Shown: positions 6,486 to 15,153 of the stretch, one piece after another
Position numbering within the stretch: position 1 is the first letter of the stretch
Layout of the letters: the number at the start of each line of letters is the position of its first letter
NCBI GenBank assembly: GCA_000496175.1
Contig: KI543169.1
Location: 230,391 to 262,818 of the forward strand
Reading direction: 5' to 3'
From: an uncultured archaeon A07HR67
GTDB taxonomy: Archaea; Halobacteriota; Halobacteria; Halobacteriales; Haloferacaceae
DNA length: 32,428 nt
Made by a program: the position numbers and the translations under genes
The notes under the pieces: generated by a model
Told to the model about the DNA's origin: nothing
The model's input: the letters and a program-made list of their open reading frames with translations, nothing else
Database searches by the model: none

Positions 6486-8363
6486 TCACTCCGCCACGTT
6501 CGTCTCGCGCACCCGAACGCCCTTGCGCGCCAGGTGACGCATCTGCCGCTGGGCGAACTCCTCCTCGCTCGTCCCACGGGTCGCGAGGACGTAGACGAGC
6601 GCGGATCCTTCCGGACGCATCGTCCGGCCCGCCCGTTGTGACCCCTGTCGTCGGGAGCCGCCGAGCCCGCTTGCGACGACTGCGAGCTCCGCGTTCGGTA
6701 GGTCGATTCCCTCGTCGCCGACCCGGGAGACGACGAGCGTCTCGAGGTCGCCCTCGGCGGCCCGAAAACGCCGGAAGAGCTCCGTGCGCTCGTGGTGGGG
6801 CGTTTCTCCGCTGACGAACGGGACGTCGAGCGCCTCGGCGATCGCCTCGCCGTGGTCGAGGTACTCGATGAACACGAGCGCCTTCTTCTCGCGGTGGGCG
6901 GCGAGCAGATACCGGATCTCTTCGACTTTGGCGGGGTTCTCGGCGGCGAGCCGGCGTCGCTCCCGGCCGTCCGCGCTGGCGTACTCGTTTCGTGCGAGCT
7001 CCTCGCGCCACGGGACGTACCGGATCTCGACCTCCGGCTCTTGGACGAACCCCGCCTCGAACAACGCGTCCCAGTCGGCTCCGATCGGCGGGCCGATCAG
7101 GGTGTAGATTTCTTCTTCGCTGCCCGTCTCGCGCACCGGCGTCGCCGAGAGCCCGAGCCGGTGTTTGGCCTGGAGTTCGGCAGAGCGTTTGAACACCGGT
7201 GCGGTGATGTGGTGAGCCTCGTCGAAACAGATCAACCCCCACTTTCGCGAATCGAACAGGCTGCGGTGACGGTCCATTCCGGCGGTCTGGTAGGTCGCGA
7301 TCGTCACCGGCCGGATCGTCTTCTCGCCGCCGTGATACTCGCCGACGTCGCCGGGGTCGATCGAGGAGTGTTCGAACAGCTCCTCGCGCCACTGGCCGGC
7401 GAGCTCGCGGGAGGGCACCAGTATCAGCGTTTCTCCGCCGACGGCCGCGATCGTCGCGATGGCGGCGACGGTCTTGCCCGACCCGGGCGGGCCCACGTAC
7501 ACCCCCGAGCGTGACTCCAGAAACGTCTCGACCCACGTCTCTTGATACGGCCGGAGTTCGGTCGTGAGCTCGACGTCGACCGGGTCGCCGGTCTCGAGGT
7601 CGCGGTCGTCCTCGACCGGATAGCCGGCGTCGTACAACGCGCGTTTGACCCCGGCGATCGCGTCCTCGTTGACCCACGCCTCCGTCTCCGAGATCGGCGC
7701 ACGGAGCTGGTCGTCGGTGAGGTGCTCGTCCGCGACGTTTCCCAGCAGGCTCTCGGCGGCGGCCTCGAGAACCACGTAGCCGTCGTCGTGGGTGTACAGC
7801 CGGAAGCGGTGTGCGCGCCGCCACTGGTCGCGGACCCAGTCTTCGAGGTGGTCGAACCGCCGCGGCAACACCGACCGGAGACTGGCGACCAGCGCGTCGG
7901 CGTCGTCGAACGGCGCGGCCCAGACGTCTTCCTGACGGATCCGGTAGAGGTACCCTCGGGTACCGGGCTCGGTCCCCGTGGTGTCGACGAGGTACGCGAA
8001 CTGCGAGAGCTGCGCTCGGGTGAACTGGGTGGGTCGGTCGACGACGAGTTCTCGACGGCTCGGAAAGACGACGACCCGCTCGCGGCTCGCCAGTCGTCCC
8101 CACTCCGTCGGGTAGAAGACGACGGGGTCGTTCTCGACGTCGAGTCGGTCCACGTCGCCGCGCTCGACGAGGTCGGCGAGCGCGTCGCGGGCCGCGGCCT
8201 GTGTCGTCCCCAGCCGCCGCGCGACCTCGCTGGCCGTCGCGACGGGGCGTTCTTCGGCTTCGAGCGCCTCGTGGAACCGGTCGAGCGGAACGTCGGCGCG
8301 CTCGGCTTCGAGAACGTCGGCTCCGCCGGTATCGTCGGTGCCGTCACCGCTGTCGTCTCCCAT
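6486..8363 (-). CDS. Archaeal XPB (Rad25-type) superfamily 2 DNA helicase
   Basis: This 625-residue protein has a winged-helix-like N-terminus (SEVARRLGTTQAAARDALADL, about 45-65), an XPB-type damage-recognition region, then two helicase lobes. Visible motifs are Q/I with GPPGSGKT (291-298), Ia LVPSREL (315-321), II DEAHH (381-385), III LSATP (405-409) and VI QRAGRTMRP (576-584). XPB homologues unwind DNA and act in nucleotide excision repair, with the nuclease Bax1 as partner in some archaea; no bax1 is in this window. The XPB RED motif that follows motif III reads RET (411-413) here. The frame extends upstream to 8519, but the ATG at 8363 is preferred because of a CTTTGA box 24-29 nt upstream and because the extra residues are low-complexity. 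Confidence 0.9.
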   Translation of the reverse strand: MGDDSGDGTDDTGGADVLEAERADVPLDRFHEALEAEERPVATASEVARRLGTTQAAARDALADLVERGDVDRLDVENDPVVFYPTEWGRLASRERVVVFPSRRELVVDRPTQFTRAQLSQFAYLVDTTGTEPGTRGYLYRIRQEDVWAAPFDDADALVASLRSVLPRRFDHLEDWVRDQWRRAHRFRLYTHDDGYVVLEAAAESLLGNVADEHLTDDQLRAPISETEAWVNEDAIAGVKRALYDAGYPVEDDRDLETGDPVDVELTTELRPYQETWVETFLESRSGVYVGPPGSGKTVAAIATIAAVGGETLILVPSRELAGQWREELFEHSSIDPGDVGEYHGGEKTIRPVTIATYQTAGMDRHRSLFDSRKWGLICFDEAHHITAPVFKRSAELQAKHRLGLSATPVRETGSEEEIYTLIGPPIGADWDALFEAGFVQEPEVEIRYVPWREELARNEYASADGRERRRLAAENPAKVEEIRYLLAAHREKKALVFIEYLDHGEAIAEALDVPFVSGETPHHERTELFRRFRAAEGDLETLVVSRVGDEGIDLPNAELAVVASGLGGSRRQGSQRAGRTMRPEGSALVYVLATRGTSEEEFAQRQMRHLARKGVRVRETNVAE

Positions 8364-8386
8364 CGTCCGGGTTACGGGTGCGAGCC

Positions 8387-8392
8387 TCAAAG
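8387..8392 (-). promoter_or_regulatory. TATA-like box for the XPB gene
   Basis: CTTTGA on the minus strand, 24-29 nt upstream of the ATG at 8363. This sets the XPB start downstream of the longest open frame. Confidence 0.45.
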
Positions 8393-8439
8393 GGATAGCG
8401 TCCCCGTTGCGAGCGCCCGCGGACCTGGACCGCGAGGAC

Positions 8440-9153
8440 TCACCGGCCGCGTCGGCCGCCGCGGCAGGACCGTGCGGTGATCGCGGACTTCGACCGGAAC
8501 CGACAGCCGCAGTCGACACACCGCACGTGCGGATCGCCGGGCTCGGTCTCCAACCGGTGACCGCCGACGACGAACGGACGCGTGATCGACCGCGGACGGA
8601 TGCGGTCGGGAACGGGCGTCGACGACGACTCGCTCAGCGCCGTCCGGACGGCGATCGTGTCGACGTCTACCGGGTCGAACCGCCCTCCCTTGAGCGCGGA
8701 CTCGCGGTCTGCGACCTCCGTCCACGCGGTGACGACGACCGGAGAATTGGTGTCCGTGTCGGCCACGACGACGACGAACCGAATTCCGTCTCTGACGACG
8801 GCGAAGCGCCAGCCATCGGTCTGGTTCCAGCGGAGCTGGCCGGCGCGTATGGCGTCGCTCACCGTGCGCGTCGAGACGTATCGGCCGGGCTGTTGCAGCC
8901 GCTCGCGGAAGTGGTCGGTGAGCGCGTACAGCCCGGGATCGCGCAACGGCGGGTCCTCGGGGGTTCGGCCTCGCGACGGCGGTGTCCGGCTCGGGTTCTC
9001 GGATACCGCCGCGCTCGGCTCGGGCGAGCCGGGACGCGCGGTCGATGCGCCGCGGTCGGTCTCGGGTGACGCCGCGTGCGGTGCGGTCCGACGCTCCGTC
9101 GTTCCGGTGCCGGGGCCGTCGTCGTTCCCCGGTCCGCCCTGTCGGGATGCCAC
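8440..9153 (-). CDS. DUF4258-like protein with C-terminal cysteine cluster, unknown function
   Basis: This 237-residue protein has three parts. Residues 1-70 are a disordered Pro/Ser/Thr/Gly-rich tail. A compact middle domain follows (about 72-155), containing YALTDHFRERLQQPGRYVST, GWRFAVVRDGIRFVVVVAD and VVVTAWTEV. It resembles the DUF4258/RelE-like small alpha-beta fold found in toxins and stand-alone proteins. The C-terminus has RCVDCGCRF and a further Cys (SC), which could bind zinc. The fold assignment is by pattern only; there is no antitoxin-like partner. The start is a GTG at 9153 with a CTTATG box 24-29 nt upstream, divergent from the aMBF1 promoter. Confidence 0.65.
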   Translation of the reverse strand: MASRQGGPGNDDGPGTGTTERRTAPHAASPETDRGASTARPGSPEPSAAVSENPSRTPPSRGRTPEDPPLRDPGLYALTDHFRERLQQPGRYVSTRTVSDAIRAGQLRWNQTDGWRFAVVRDGIRFVVVVADTDTNSPVVVTAWTEVADRESALKGGRFDPVDVDTIAVRTALSESSSTPVPDRIRPRSITRPFVVGGHRLETEPGDPHVRCVDCGCRFRSKSAITARSCRGGRRGR

Positions 9154-9176
9154 TGTAGATATCTATCCGATTATCA

Positions 9177-9182
9177 CATAAG
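9177..9182 (-). promoter_or_regulatory. TATA-like box for the DUF4258-like gene
   Basis: CTTATG, 24-29 nt upstream of the GTG at 9153, supports that non-ATG start. It is part of a divergent promoter region shared with aMBF1. Confidence 0.5.
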
Positions 9183-9221
9183 GGTGTTACGGCGTCACAC
9201 GACCCACTGCCCGGCGTTCCC

Positions 9222-9227
9222 TTTATA
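9222..9227 (+). promoter_or_regulatory. TATA box for the aMBF1 gene
   Basis: TTTATA, 25-30 nt upstream of the ATG at 9252, is a canonical leaderless archaeal promoter. Confidence 0.6.
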
Positions 9228-9251
9228 CGACCGGCTGTGTTAGCGTCGCGT

Positions 9252-9773
9252 ATGCCACAGTGTGAAATGTGCGGTGCCGAGCAGGCCTCCCTGACGACGA
9301 CGAAGGTCGAAGGCGCCGAGCTGGAGCTGTGTAACTCCTGTACGGACTTCGGCACCGAGGTCCGCGAGGAGCCCAGCAGCTCAGGCGGGAGCAAGTACTC
9401 GACGAGTTCCAGCTCCGGAACCACCTCGTCGTCCTCCTCGTCCGGTTCCAGTGGCTCCTCGGGAGGGTCCGGGCGCCCCCGGGATATGTTCGACGACATG
9501 GACGAGATCGCCACCGACTACGACGACCGGATCCGGCAGGCCCGGGAATCGCGAGACCTGAGCCAGGAACAGCTCGCCGACCAGCTCAACGAGAAGGCGA
9601 GCCTGATCCGAAAACTCGAGCGCGGCGACACGCTCCCGACCGACGAGATCCAACAAAAACTCGAACGAGCGCTCGACGTCTCCCTCGTCGAAGGCGAAGA
9701 GGTCGACGAGGAGTGGGAGACCAGCGACGCCGGCACGATGACGCTCGGAGACGTCGTCAAGCGAAAGGACTGA
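9252..9773 (+). CDS. Archaeal multiprotein bridging factor aMBF1 (zinc ribbon plus HTH)
   Basis: This 173-residue protein has an N-terminal zinc ribbon with Cys4, Cys7, Cys27 and Cys30, a Ser/Gly-rich linker at about 43-75, and a Cro/C1-type helix-turn-helix (IRQARESRDLSQEQLADQLN then KASLIRKLERGDTLPTDE). This is the aMBF1/TIGR00270 layout. Eukaryotic MBF1 bridges TBP and activators; archaeal MBF1 is associated with transcription or the ribosome and its precise role is unsettled. The start at 9252 follows from the TATA box. The neighbouring divergent gene encodes a Cys-cluster protein of unknown role. Length and domain order are normal for the family; the poly-Ser linker looks unusually long. 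Confidence 0.92.
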   Translation: MPQCEMCGAEQASLTTTKVEGAELELCNSCTDFGTEVREEPSSSGGSKYSTSSSSGTTSSSSSSGSSGSSGGSGRPRDMFDDMDEIATDYDDRIRQARESRDLSQEQLADQLNEKASLIRKLERGDTLPTDEIQQKLERALDVSLVEGEEVDEEWETSDAGTMTLGDVVKRKD

Positions 9774-9796
9774 ACGGTCGGTTCGTTCCGCCCAAC

Positions 9797-10588
9797 TCAG
9801 ACCGTCGCGCCGCCATCGTCGGTTCGTTCCGACTCCCAGTACCGATCGATCAGATACCCGATCACCTCGTCGACGGTCTCGGGATCGTAGCTCCAGAACC
9901 CGAAGAACAACTCCGGTTCTCGTTCTTCGGCGAGCAGCACGCATTTGGCGCCGTCGAAGCCGCCGCCGTCGTAGGCGACGAACCACGTCTCGCGTATCTC
10001 CGCGGTCCGGCCGACGTGGACCGTGTAATGATCCGCCGTCGGGGGATCTCCCTCCGCGGCGGCGTACGCGTGAACGTCGAGACGGTCCTTCTCTCCGAGC
10101 CGGTCGTACGTGTTCGACTCGCGCGTCAACACGTCGAGCGTCTGGAATCCCGCGTGGAGCTCGCCGTCGCCGACGCGCCAGGCTCGGTCCTCGATCTCGC
10201 GGGAGGCGGCGACCATGTCGGCCTGTGAGTAGCTGGTGAACAACGTCTCGTCGAGGTGGTCGAGAATCGGCTCGCCGACCTGGCGTCGGGTCCCTGTGGC
10301 CACCGACGACCCGGTGTCGTCTGTCCCCTCCGGCTCGTCGGTCCGGTCCGTTCGCCCCGCGTCGGATCCCGGGAGCAACTCGTCGATCGACACCGCGGTC
10401 ACGAACTCGCCGTCACGCGAGAGGACGGCGTAGCCGCCCGGTCCGCTCGCCGACGGCTCGGCGACGACCCGCAGGTTGCGGTCGGCGAAGTGTTCTGCGA
10501 GCGTCTGAGCGACCGCCGGGCTGGAATCGAAGACGGTCAGGGTGGCCTCGCGCGCCTCCACGCCGGCGATGATCTCGATCAGGGACAT
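9797..10588 (-). CDS. DICT sensory domain-containing protein
   Basis: This 263-residue protein begins MSLIEIIAGVEAREATLTVF, a pattern typical of haloarchaeal DICT-domain proteins. DICT domains occur with GGDEF, EAL and other signalling outputs and are thought to sense light or small ligands. Residues 1-75 and 100-255 look like the folded parts, with an Asp/Thr-rich linker between them; the C-terminal part includes ETWFVAYDGGGFDG and ELFFGFWSYDPETVDEVIGYL. No output domain or membrane segment is seen. The frame continues to 10642, but that codon lies inside a strong minus-strand CTATAT box (10641-10646), so the ATG at 10588 with a leader of about 29 nt is preferred. It is divergent from tpiA. 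Confidence 0.75.
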   Translation of the reverse strand: MSLIEIIAGVEAREATLTVFDSSPAVAQTLAEHFADRNLRVVAEPSASGPGGYAVLSRDGEFVTAVSIDELLPGSDAGRTDRTDEPEGTDDTGSSVATGTRRQVGEPILDHLDETLFTSYSQADMVAASREIEDRAWRVGDGELHAGFQTLDVLTRESNTYDRLGEKDRLDVHAYAAAEGDPPTADHYTVHVGRTAEIRETWFVAYDGGGFDGAKCVLLAEEREPELFFGFWSYDPETVDEVIGYLIDRYWESERTDDGGATV

Positions 10589-10640
10589 GCGATGGGTGGC
10601 CCACGGAGATGGGTTCGTTCGACCGGTTGCCCGCCCGGGC

Positions 10641-10646
10641 ATATAG
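10641..10646 (-). promoter_or_regulatory. TATA box for the DICT-domain gene
   Basis: CTATAT on the minus strand lies about 53-58 nt upstream of the ATG at 10588, implying a leader of about 29 nt. It excludes the upstream candidate start at 10642. Confidence 0.45.
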
Positions 10647-10709
10647 TGTTATGTTCTCACGAGACGAGAACGCCGGGCGGCTCGGTCCGGAGTCGCGCCG
10701 AATGTGAAG

Positions 10710-10716
10710 CTATTTG
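10710..10716 (+). promoter_or_regulatory. TATA-like box for tpiA
   Basis: CTATTTG, 25-31 nt upstream of the ATG at 10741. Confidence 0.5.
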
Positions 10717-10740
10717 CGCCCCCGGCCCGCTATCGGAATC

Positions 10741-11385
10741 ATGTTCATCCTGGTGAACCTCAAGGCGTATCCGTGTGACCCGATCGAGGTCTCGACCGCC
10801 GCCCGCGATGTCGCCGAGGCGTCCGGCGCGCGGATCGGCGTCGCGCCGCAGGCAGCCGACCTCGCGCGCGTCGCCGAAACCGGCGTCGAGACCTGGGCCC
10901 AGCACGTCTCGCCGAACGCCCACGGCTCTCACACCGGGTCGACGCTCGCGGAGGCCGTCGCCGACAACGGCGCCGAGGGAACGCTGATCAACCACTCGGA
11001 GAACCGCCTCCGGCTCGCCGACATCGACGCCTCCGTGCGGGCGGCAGAACGGGCCGAGTTAGAAACGGTCGTCTGTGCGAACAACCCGGCGCAGATCGGC
11101 GCGGCGACGGCGCTCGGTCCAGACGCGGTCGCGGTCGAGCCGCCCGCGCTCATCGGCGGCGACGTGTCGGTCGCGACGGCCGACCCGGGCGTCGTTGAGG
11201 ACGCGGTCGCGGCCGCCGAGGCGGTCGACCCTGCCGTCGACGTGTTCTGTGGTGCCGGCGTCTCCACCGGCGACGACGTCGACGCCGCGGGAGACCTCGG
11301 CGCTTCGGGCGTCCTCCTCGCCTCCGGGGTCGCCAAGGCGGACGACCCGGCAGCGGTACTGGAAGACTTGGTCTCCGGGCTGTAA
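10741..11385 (+). CDS. tpiA: Triosephosphate isomerase, archaeal short type
   Basis: This 214-residue TIM barrel interconverts glyceraldehyde 3-phosphate and dihydroxyacetone phosphate in central sugar metabolism. Active-site residues are visible: Asn6 and Lys8 in VNLKAY, His85 in LINHSENR, and the catalytic base Glu133 in [10 protein letters not shown] phosphate-gripping [10 protein letters not shown] loop lies near the C-terminus. The length (about 215 rather than 250) is that of the archaeal subfamily. The ATG at 10741 is fixed by the CTATTTG box and by the conserved [10 protein letters not shown] opening; an upstream in-frame GTG would add nine nonconserved residues. It precedes dnaK on the same strand after a 170-nt gap containing a separate promoter. 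Confidence 0.95.
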   Translation: MFILVNLKAYPCDPIEVSTAARDVAEASGARIGVAPQAADLARVAETGVETWAQHVSPNAHGSHTGSTLAEAVADNGAEGTLINHSENRLRLADIDASVRAAERAELETVVCANNPAQIGAATALGPDAVAVEPPALIGGDVSVATADPGVVEDAVAAAEAVDPAVDVFCGAGVSTGDDVDAAGDLGASGVLLASGVAKADDPAAVLEDLVSGL

Positions 11386-11453
11386 CCCGACCGCCGCCGA
11401 CCCCGTCGGGCTGCGCTTGCGGGTCATGATAAATACACCGATGAGGATCGATC

Positions 11454-11493
11454 ACACGATAACAAAAACCGCAAGACGCGAGCGGGATCGTGT
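11454..11493. promoter_or_regulatory. Inverted repeat upstream of dnaK
   Basis: ACACGAT (11454-11460) and ATCGTGT (11487-11493) form 7-bp arms around an A-rich spacer, about 60-100 nt upstream of the dnaK start. This could be an operator or merely chance; no known haloarchaeal heat-shock element is recognised. Confidence 0.3.
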
Positions 11494-11522
11494 CGACGCC
11501 CGCAGCGCCCCGTCTAGTAAGC

Positions 11523-11528
11523 TTTAAC
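11523..11528 (+). promoter_or_regulatory. TATA-like box for dnaK
   Basis: TTTAAC, 28-33 nt upstream of the ATG at 11556. Confidence 0.5.
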
Positions 11529-11555
11529 CGACACAAGCCGGTATTCTATGGTAAG

Positions 11556-13580
11556 ATGGCGACAAACAAGATCCTCGGTATCGACCTCGGTACCACCAAC
11601 TCCGCGTTCGCGGTGATGGAGGGCGACGAGCCCGAGATCATCTCGAACGCGGAGGGCGACCGGACGACTCCGTCCGTCGTCGCCTTCTCCGACGACGACG
11701 AGCGGCTCGTCGGGAAGCCCGCCAAGAACCAGGCGGTACAGAACCCGGACCGGACGATCCAGTCGATCAAACGCCACATGGGCGAGGACGACTACACGGT
11801 CGCGGTCGGGGACGAGGAGTACACTCCCGAACAGATCTCGGCGATGACCCTCCAGAAGATCAAACGCGACGCCGAGGAGTACCTCGGCGACGACGTCGAG
11901 AAGGCCGTGATCACGGTCCCCGCCTACTTCAACGACAAACAACGTCAGGCGACGAAAGACGCCGGAGAGATCGCCGGCTTCGACGTCGAGCGGATCGTCA
12001 ACGAGCCGACCGCGGCGTCGATGGCGTACGGCCTCGACGACGAGTCCGACCAGACCGTCCTCGTGTACGACCTTGGCGGCGGAACGTTCGACGTGAGCGT
12101 TCTCGACCTGGGCGGCGGCGTCTACGAGGTCGTCGCCACGAACGGTGACAACGACCTCGGCGGCGACGACTGGGACGAGGCGCTCATCGACCACCTCGCC
12201 GAGGAGTTCGAAAACGACCACGGCATCGACCTCCGCGAGGACCGCCAGGCGCTCCAGCGGCTGAAAGACGCCGCCGAGGAGGCGAAGATCGAGCTGTCGA
12301 ACAAAAAGGAGACGACGGTCAACCTGCCGTTCATCACCGCGACCGACAGCGGTCCGGTCCACCTCGAGCAATCGGTCACGCGGGCGACCTTCGAGAATCT
12401 CACCGCCGACCTCCTCGACCGAACCGTCGACCCGACCGAGCAGGCGCTCGCCGACGCCGGCTACTCGACGGGCGACATCGACGAGGTGATCCTGGTCGGC
12501 GGCTCGACGCGGATGCCACAGGTTCAACAAAAGGTCGAAGACCTGGTCGGCCAGGAGCCGAAAAAGAACGTGAACCCCGACGAGGCGGTCGCGCTCGGAG
12601 CGGCGATCCAGGGCGGCGTGCTCTCGGGTGATGTCGACGACATCGTGCTGCTCGACGTGACGCCGCTCTCGCTCGGCATCGAGGTGAAAGGCGGGCTCTT
12701 CGAGCGGCTCATCGAAAAGAACACCACGATTCCGACCGAGGAGTCGAAGGTGTTCACCACGGCGGCCGACAACCAAACCTCCGTCAACGTCCGCGTCTTC
12801 CAGGGCGAACGCGAGATCGCCGAGGAGAACGAACTGCTCGGCGCGTTCCAGCTGACGGGGATCCCGCCGGCGCCCGCGGGCACGCCCCAGATCGAGGTCT
12901 CGTTCAACATCGACGAGAACGGGATCGTCAACGTCGAGGCCGAAGACCAGGGCTCTGGCAACGCCGAGTCGATCACCATCGAGGGCGGCGTCGGCCTCTC
13001 CGACGAGGAGATCGAACAGATGCAAGAAGAGGCGGAGAAACACGCCGAGGAAGACGAGGCCCGCCGCGAGCGGATCGAGGCCCGCAACGAGGCCGAGACC
13101 ACGATCCAGCGGGCCGAGACCCTGCTCGAGGAGAACGAAGAAGAGGTCGACGACGACCTCGTCGCGGACATCGAGACCGCCATCGAGGACGTCGAGGAGA
13201 CGCTGGAAGACGACGACGCCGACACCGAGGCGATCGAGTCGGTGACCGAGGCGCTCACCGACGAACTCCAGGAGATCGGCAAGCAGATGTATCAAGAACA
13301 GGCCGCACAGGCCGGTCCCGGCGGCGCCGGCGGCGCGGCGGGGCGCCGGCCCAGGCGGCATGGGCGGTGCTGGTCCCGGCGGTATGGGCGGCGCCGGCGG
13401 TCCCGATCCGGACGCCGACGACGAGGAGTACGTCGACGCCGACTTCGAAGACGTCGACGACGACGAGGAGTAACCGGCGGTCGTCGACCGCGCCTCGCCG
13501 CCGAGCACGCCGCTGACCGAACGCCACGGTCGACCCGGGCTTTTCAAGTGTCTGAGCCGGCTACAACCGACAACGAATGA
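11556..13580 (+). CDS. dnaK: Molecular chaperone DnaK (Hsp70), C-terminus frameshifted
   Basis: DnaK refolds proteins in an ATP-dependent cycle with DnaJ and GrpE. The N-terminal ATPase domain shows IDLGTTNS (9-16), DLGGGTFD (172-179) and VGGSTRMP (near 314). The interdomain linker [14 protein letters not shown] is near 362, followed by the substrate-binding domain and a helical acidic lid. A loop present in Escherichia coli DnaK is absent near residue 75, as in Gram-positive-type DnaK, in line with a bacterial origin. As sequenced, the frame after about residue 595 becomes an 80-residue Arg-rich tail ending at 13580, untypical of any DnaK. The expected Gly/Met-rich, acidic ending sits in the +1 frame and stops at 13473 (see next entry). 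Removing one G from 13340-13343 gives 638 residues. dnaJ follows; grpE is not in the window. Confidence 0.93.
   Translation: MATNKILGIDLGTTNSAFAVMEGDEPEIISNAEGDRTTPSVVAFSDDDERLVGKPAKNQAVQNPDRTIQSIKRHMGEDDYTVAVGDEEYTPEQISAMTLQKIKRDAEEYLGDDVEKAVITVPAYFNDKQRQATKDAGEIAGFDVERIVNEPTAASMAYGLDDESDQTVLVYDLGGGTFDVSVLDLGGGVYEVVATNGDNDLGGDDWDEALIDHLAEEFENDHGIDLREDRQALQRLKDAAEEAKIELSNKKETTVNLPFITATDSGPVHLEQSVTRATFENLTADLLDRTVDPTEQALADAGYSTGDIDEVILVGGSTRMPQVQQKVEDLVGQEPKKNVNPDEAVALGAAIQGGVLSGDVDDIVLLDVTPLSLGIEVKGGLFERLIEKNTTIPTEESKVFTTAADNQTSVNVRVFQGEREIAEENELLGAFQLTGIPPAPAGTPQIEVSFNIDENGIVNVEAEDQGSGNAESITIEGGVGLSDEEIEQMQEEAEKHAEEDEARRERIEARNEAETTIQRAETLLEENEEEVDDDLVADIETAIEDVEETLEDDDADTEAIESVTEALTDELQEIGKQMYQEQAAQAGPGGAGGAAGRRPRRHGRCWSRRYGRRRRSRSGRRRRGVRRRRLRRRRRRRGVTGGRRPRLAAEHAADRTPRSTRAFQVSEPATTDNE
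13342..13473 (+). other. Displaced DnaK C-terminal tail in the +1 frame
   Basis: Read from 13342, this stretch gives a run beginning [17 protein letters not shown] and ending in [12 protein letters not shown] before TAA at 13471-13473. That is the normal low-complexity acidic end of haloarchaeal DnaK. It is out of frame with the body of dnaK by one base, with the extra base lying in the GGGG run at 13340-13343. Confidence 0.85.
13541..13546 (+). promoter_or_regulatory. Possible TATA-like box for dnaJ
   Basis: TTTTCA lies 31-36 nt upstream of the dnaJ ATG at 13577, implying a leader of a few nucleotides. dnaJ may also be read through from dnaK. Confidence 0.35.
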
Positions 13581-14731
13581 GTGAGGACTTCTACGACGTC
13601 TTGGGCGTTTCGCGGGACGCCAGCGAAGACGAGATCAAAAAGGCGTACCGCAAGAAGGCCGCGAAACACCATCCCGACGTCAGCGACGACGACGACGCCG
13701 AGGAGCGATTCAAGAAGATTCAGAAGGCCAAGGAGGTGCTCACCGACGAAGAGAAGCGTCGTCAGTACGACCAGCTCGGCCACGACCGATTCACCGAGGC
13801 CGACAAGCGCGGGGCGACCGGCGGTAACGCCGGTCCCGGTGGGGCCGGCGGCCCGTTCGGCGGTGCCGGTGGGGCCGGCGGCTTCGAAGACATCTTCAAC
13901 CAGTTCTTCGGCGGGGGTGGCAACGGCCGTGGCGGCCGAGACACCCGGCCACGACAGGGTAGCGACCTCCGAACGACGCTCACGGTCGACCTCGAGGAGG
14001 CGTTCGAGGGGACCGAAAAACAGTTCACCATCACCCGGCCGGAGCGGTGTGACACCTGCGGCGGCGAGGGACACCCTCCAGACGCGGACGTCCGCACCTG
14101 TCCACAGTGTAACGGCCAGGGGCAGGTCCGGCAGGTCCAGCAGACGCCGCTCGGCCGCGTCCAACAAACGTCCACCTGTCCGCGGTGTGAGGGGGCGGGC
14201 GAGGTGTACAGCGAGGAGTGTTCCGACTGTGGCGGCGATGGAGTCGTCCGAGAAGAAGCCACGCTCACCGTCGAGGTGCCTGCCGGCATCCAGTCGGGCC
14301 AAACGCTCCGGATGGAACGCGAGGGGGCACCCGGCGAGAACGGCGGGCCGAACGGCGACCTGCTGATCGAGGTCGACGTCGACGTAGGCGAGCGGTTCGA
14401 CCGCGACGGCGACGACCTCCGCGTCAACGAGGCGGTCTCGTTCCCCCAGGCGGTCTTCGGCGACACGATCGACGTCGAGACCGTCGACAGCACCGTCGAG
14501 ATGGACGTGCCCGCCGGAACCCAGAGCGGCGAGACGTTCCGACTGCGAGGAAAGGGGATGCCACACCTCCGCCGACGGGGCCGCGGAGACCTGTACGTGA
14601 ACGTCGCCGTCGTCGTCCCCGAGTCGCTCAACGAGGAGCAGCGCGAGGCGCTCGAGGCGTTCGCCGAGGCGGGCGGCGAGGATATCGACGTCGGCGGCGG
14701 CTTCTTCGAGAAGCTGAAGAGCTCGTTTTGA
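13577..14731 (+). CDS. dnaJ: Chaperone DnaJ (Hsp40), class I
   Basis: This 384-residue co-chaperone stimulates DnaK ATPase and delivers substrates. The J domain (1-70) has the essential HPD at 32-34. A Gly/Phe-rich region follows (about 80-120, with several GPGGAGG and FGGAGGAGG stretches). The zinc domain has four CxxCxGxG repeats ([32 protein letters not shown]), then the two beta-barrel substrate-binding domains and the C-terminal dimerisation segment. It is full length with no missing motif. It lies 103 nt after the ancestral dnaK stop. The shifted dnaK frame ends in an ATGA overlap with this start, which I take as coincidence. Confidence 0.96.
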   Translation: MSEDFYDVLGVSRDASEDEIKKAYRKKAAKHHPDVSDDDDAEERFKKIQKAKEVLTDEEKRRQYDQLGHDRFTEADKRGATGGNAGPGGAGGPFGGAGGAGGFEDIFNQFFGGGGNGRGGRDTRPRQGSDLRTTLTVDLEEAFEGTEKQFTITRPERCDTCGGEGHPPDADVRTCPQCNGQGQVRQVQQTPLGRVQQTSTCPRCEGAGEVYSEECSDCGGDGVVREEATLTVEVPAGIQSGQTLRMEREGAPGENGGPNGDLLIEVDVDVGERFDRDGDDLRVNEAVSFPQAVFGDTIDVETVDSTVEMDVPAGTQSGETFRLRGKGMPHLRRRGRGDLYVNVAVVVPESLNEEQREALEAFAEAGGEDIDVGGGFFEKLKSSF

Positions 14732-14761
14732 GGCCGCCGGCGAGACGGTCTGCGCCCCACG

Positions 14762-14767
14762 CTTTTG
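14762..14767 (+). promoter_or_regulatory. TATA-like box for the cupin gene
   Basis: CTTTTG, 24-29 nt upstream of the ATG at 14791. Confidence 0.45.
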
Positions 14768-14790
14768 TCACCGCCGGTTCAACGGGGCGT

Positions 14791-15108
14791 ATGGGATACG
14801 ACACAGCCACGTACACGGAGGTCGACCCGAAGGCGCCCGGCATGTACTTTCTCCGAGACGCGCTCGATTGTGCGGAACTCGGCGTGACCGTCGTCGAGGG
14901 TGACGCCGACTGGGACGGGATGGAACACGATCACGCCGACGCCGGCCACGAAGAGGTGTACCTCCTCGTGGAAGGCGACGCGACGCTGGAGGTCGACGGC
15001 GAGACGGTCTCGCTGGCGGCCGGAGACGCGGTCCGGGTGGACCCGGACTCGACTCGGTCGCTCGGGTTTCACGACGAGTCGCTGCTGGTCGTCGCCGGCG
15101 CCCCCTGA
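14791..15108 (+). CDS. Small single-domain cupin protein
   Basis: This 105-residue protein consists of one cupin beta-barrel. Cupin motif 1 is seen as GMEHDHADAGHEEVYLLVEG, providing His, His and Glu metal ligands. Motif 2 is reduced: the sequence around AAGDAVRVDPDSTRSLGFHDE has the usual Pro-Asp turn but a displaced final His. Such small cupins bind metal or small ligands, and their reactions are diverse, so no substrate can be given. The frame extends far upstream inside dnaJ, but the ATG at 14791 has a CTTTTG box at the right distance and starts the cupin fold. Confidence 0.85.
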   Translation: MGYDTATYTEVDPKAPGMYFLRDALDCAELGVTVVEGDADWDGMEHDHADAGHEEVYLLVEGDATLEVDGETVSLAAGDAVRVDPDSTRSLGFHDESLLVVAGAP

Positions 15109-15124
15109 GAACGGTCTCCGCGCG

Positions 15125-15130
15125 TTTAAG
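15125..15130 (+). promoter_or_regulatory. TATA-like box for the acyl-CoA-synthetase-like gene
   Basis: TTTAAG, 24-29 nt upstream of the ATG at 15154, is a typical leaderless promoter. Confidence 0.5.
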
Positions 15131-15153
15131 ACGCAGCCGCTCGGATCTCGAGT

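Noticed and set aside
13340-13473. Programmed frameshifting in dnaK
   Set aside because: No recognised slippery-site-plus-structure signal and no known precedent in DnaK. A one-base insertion or sequence error is simpler.
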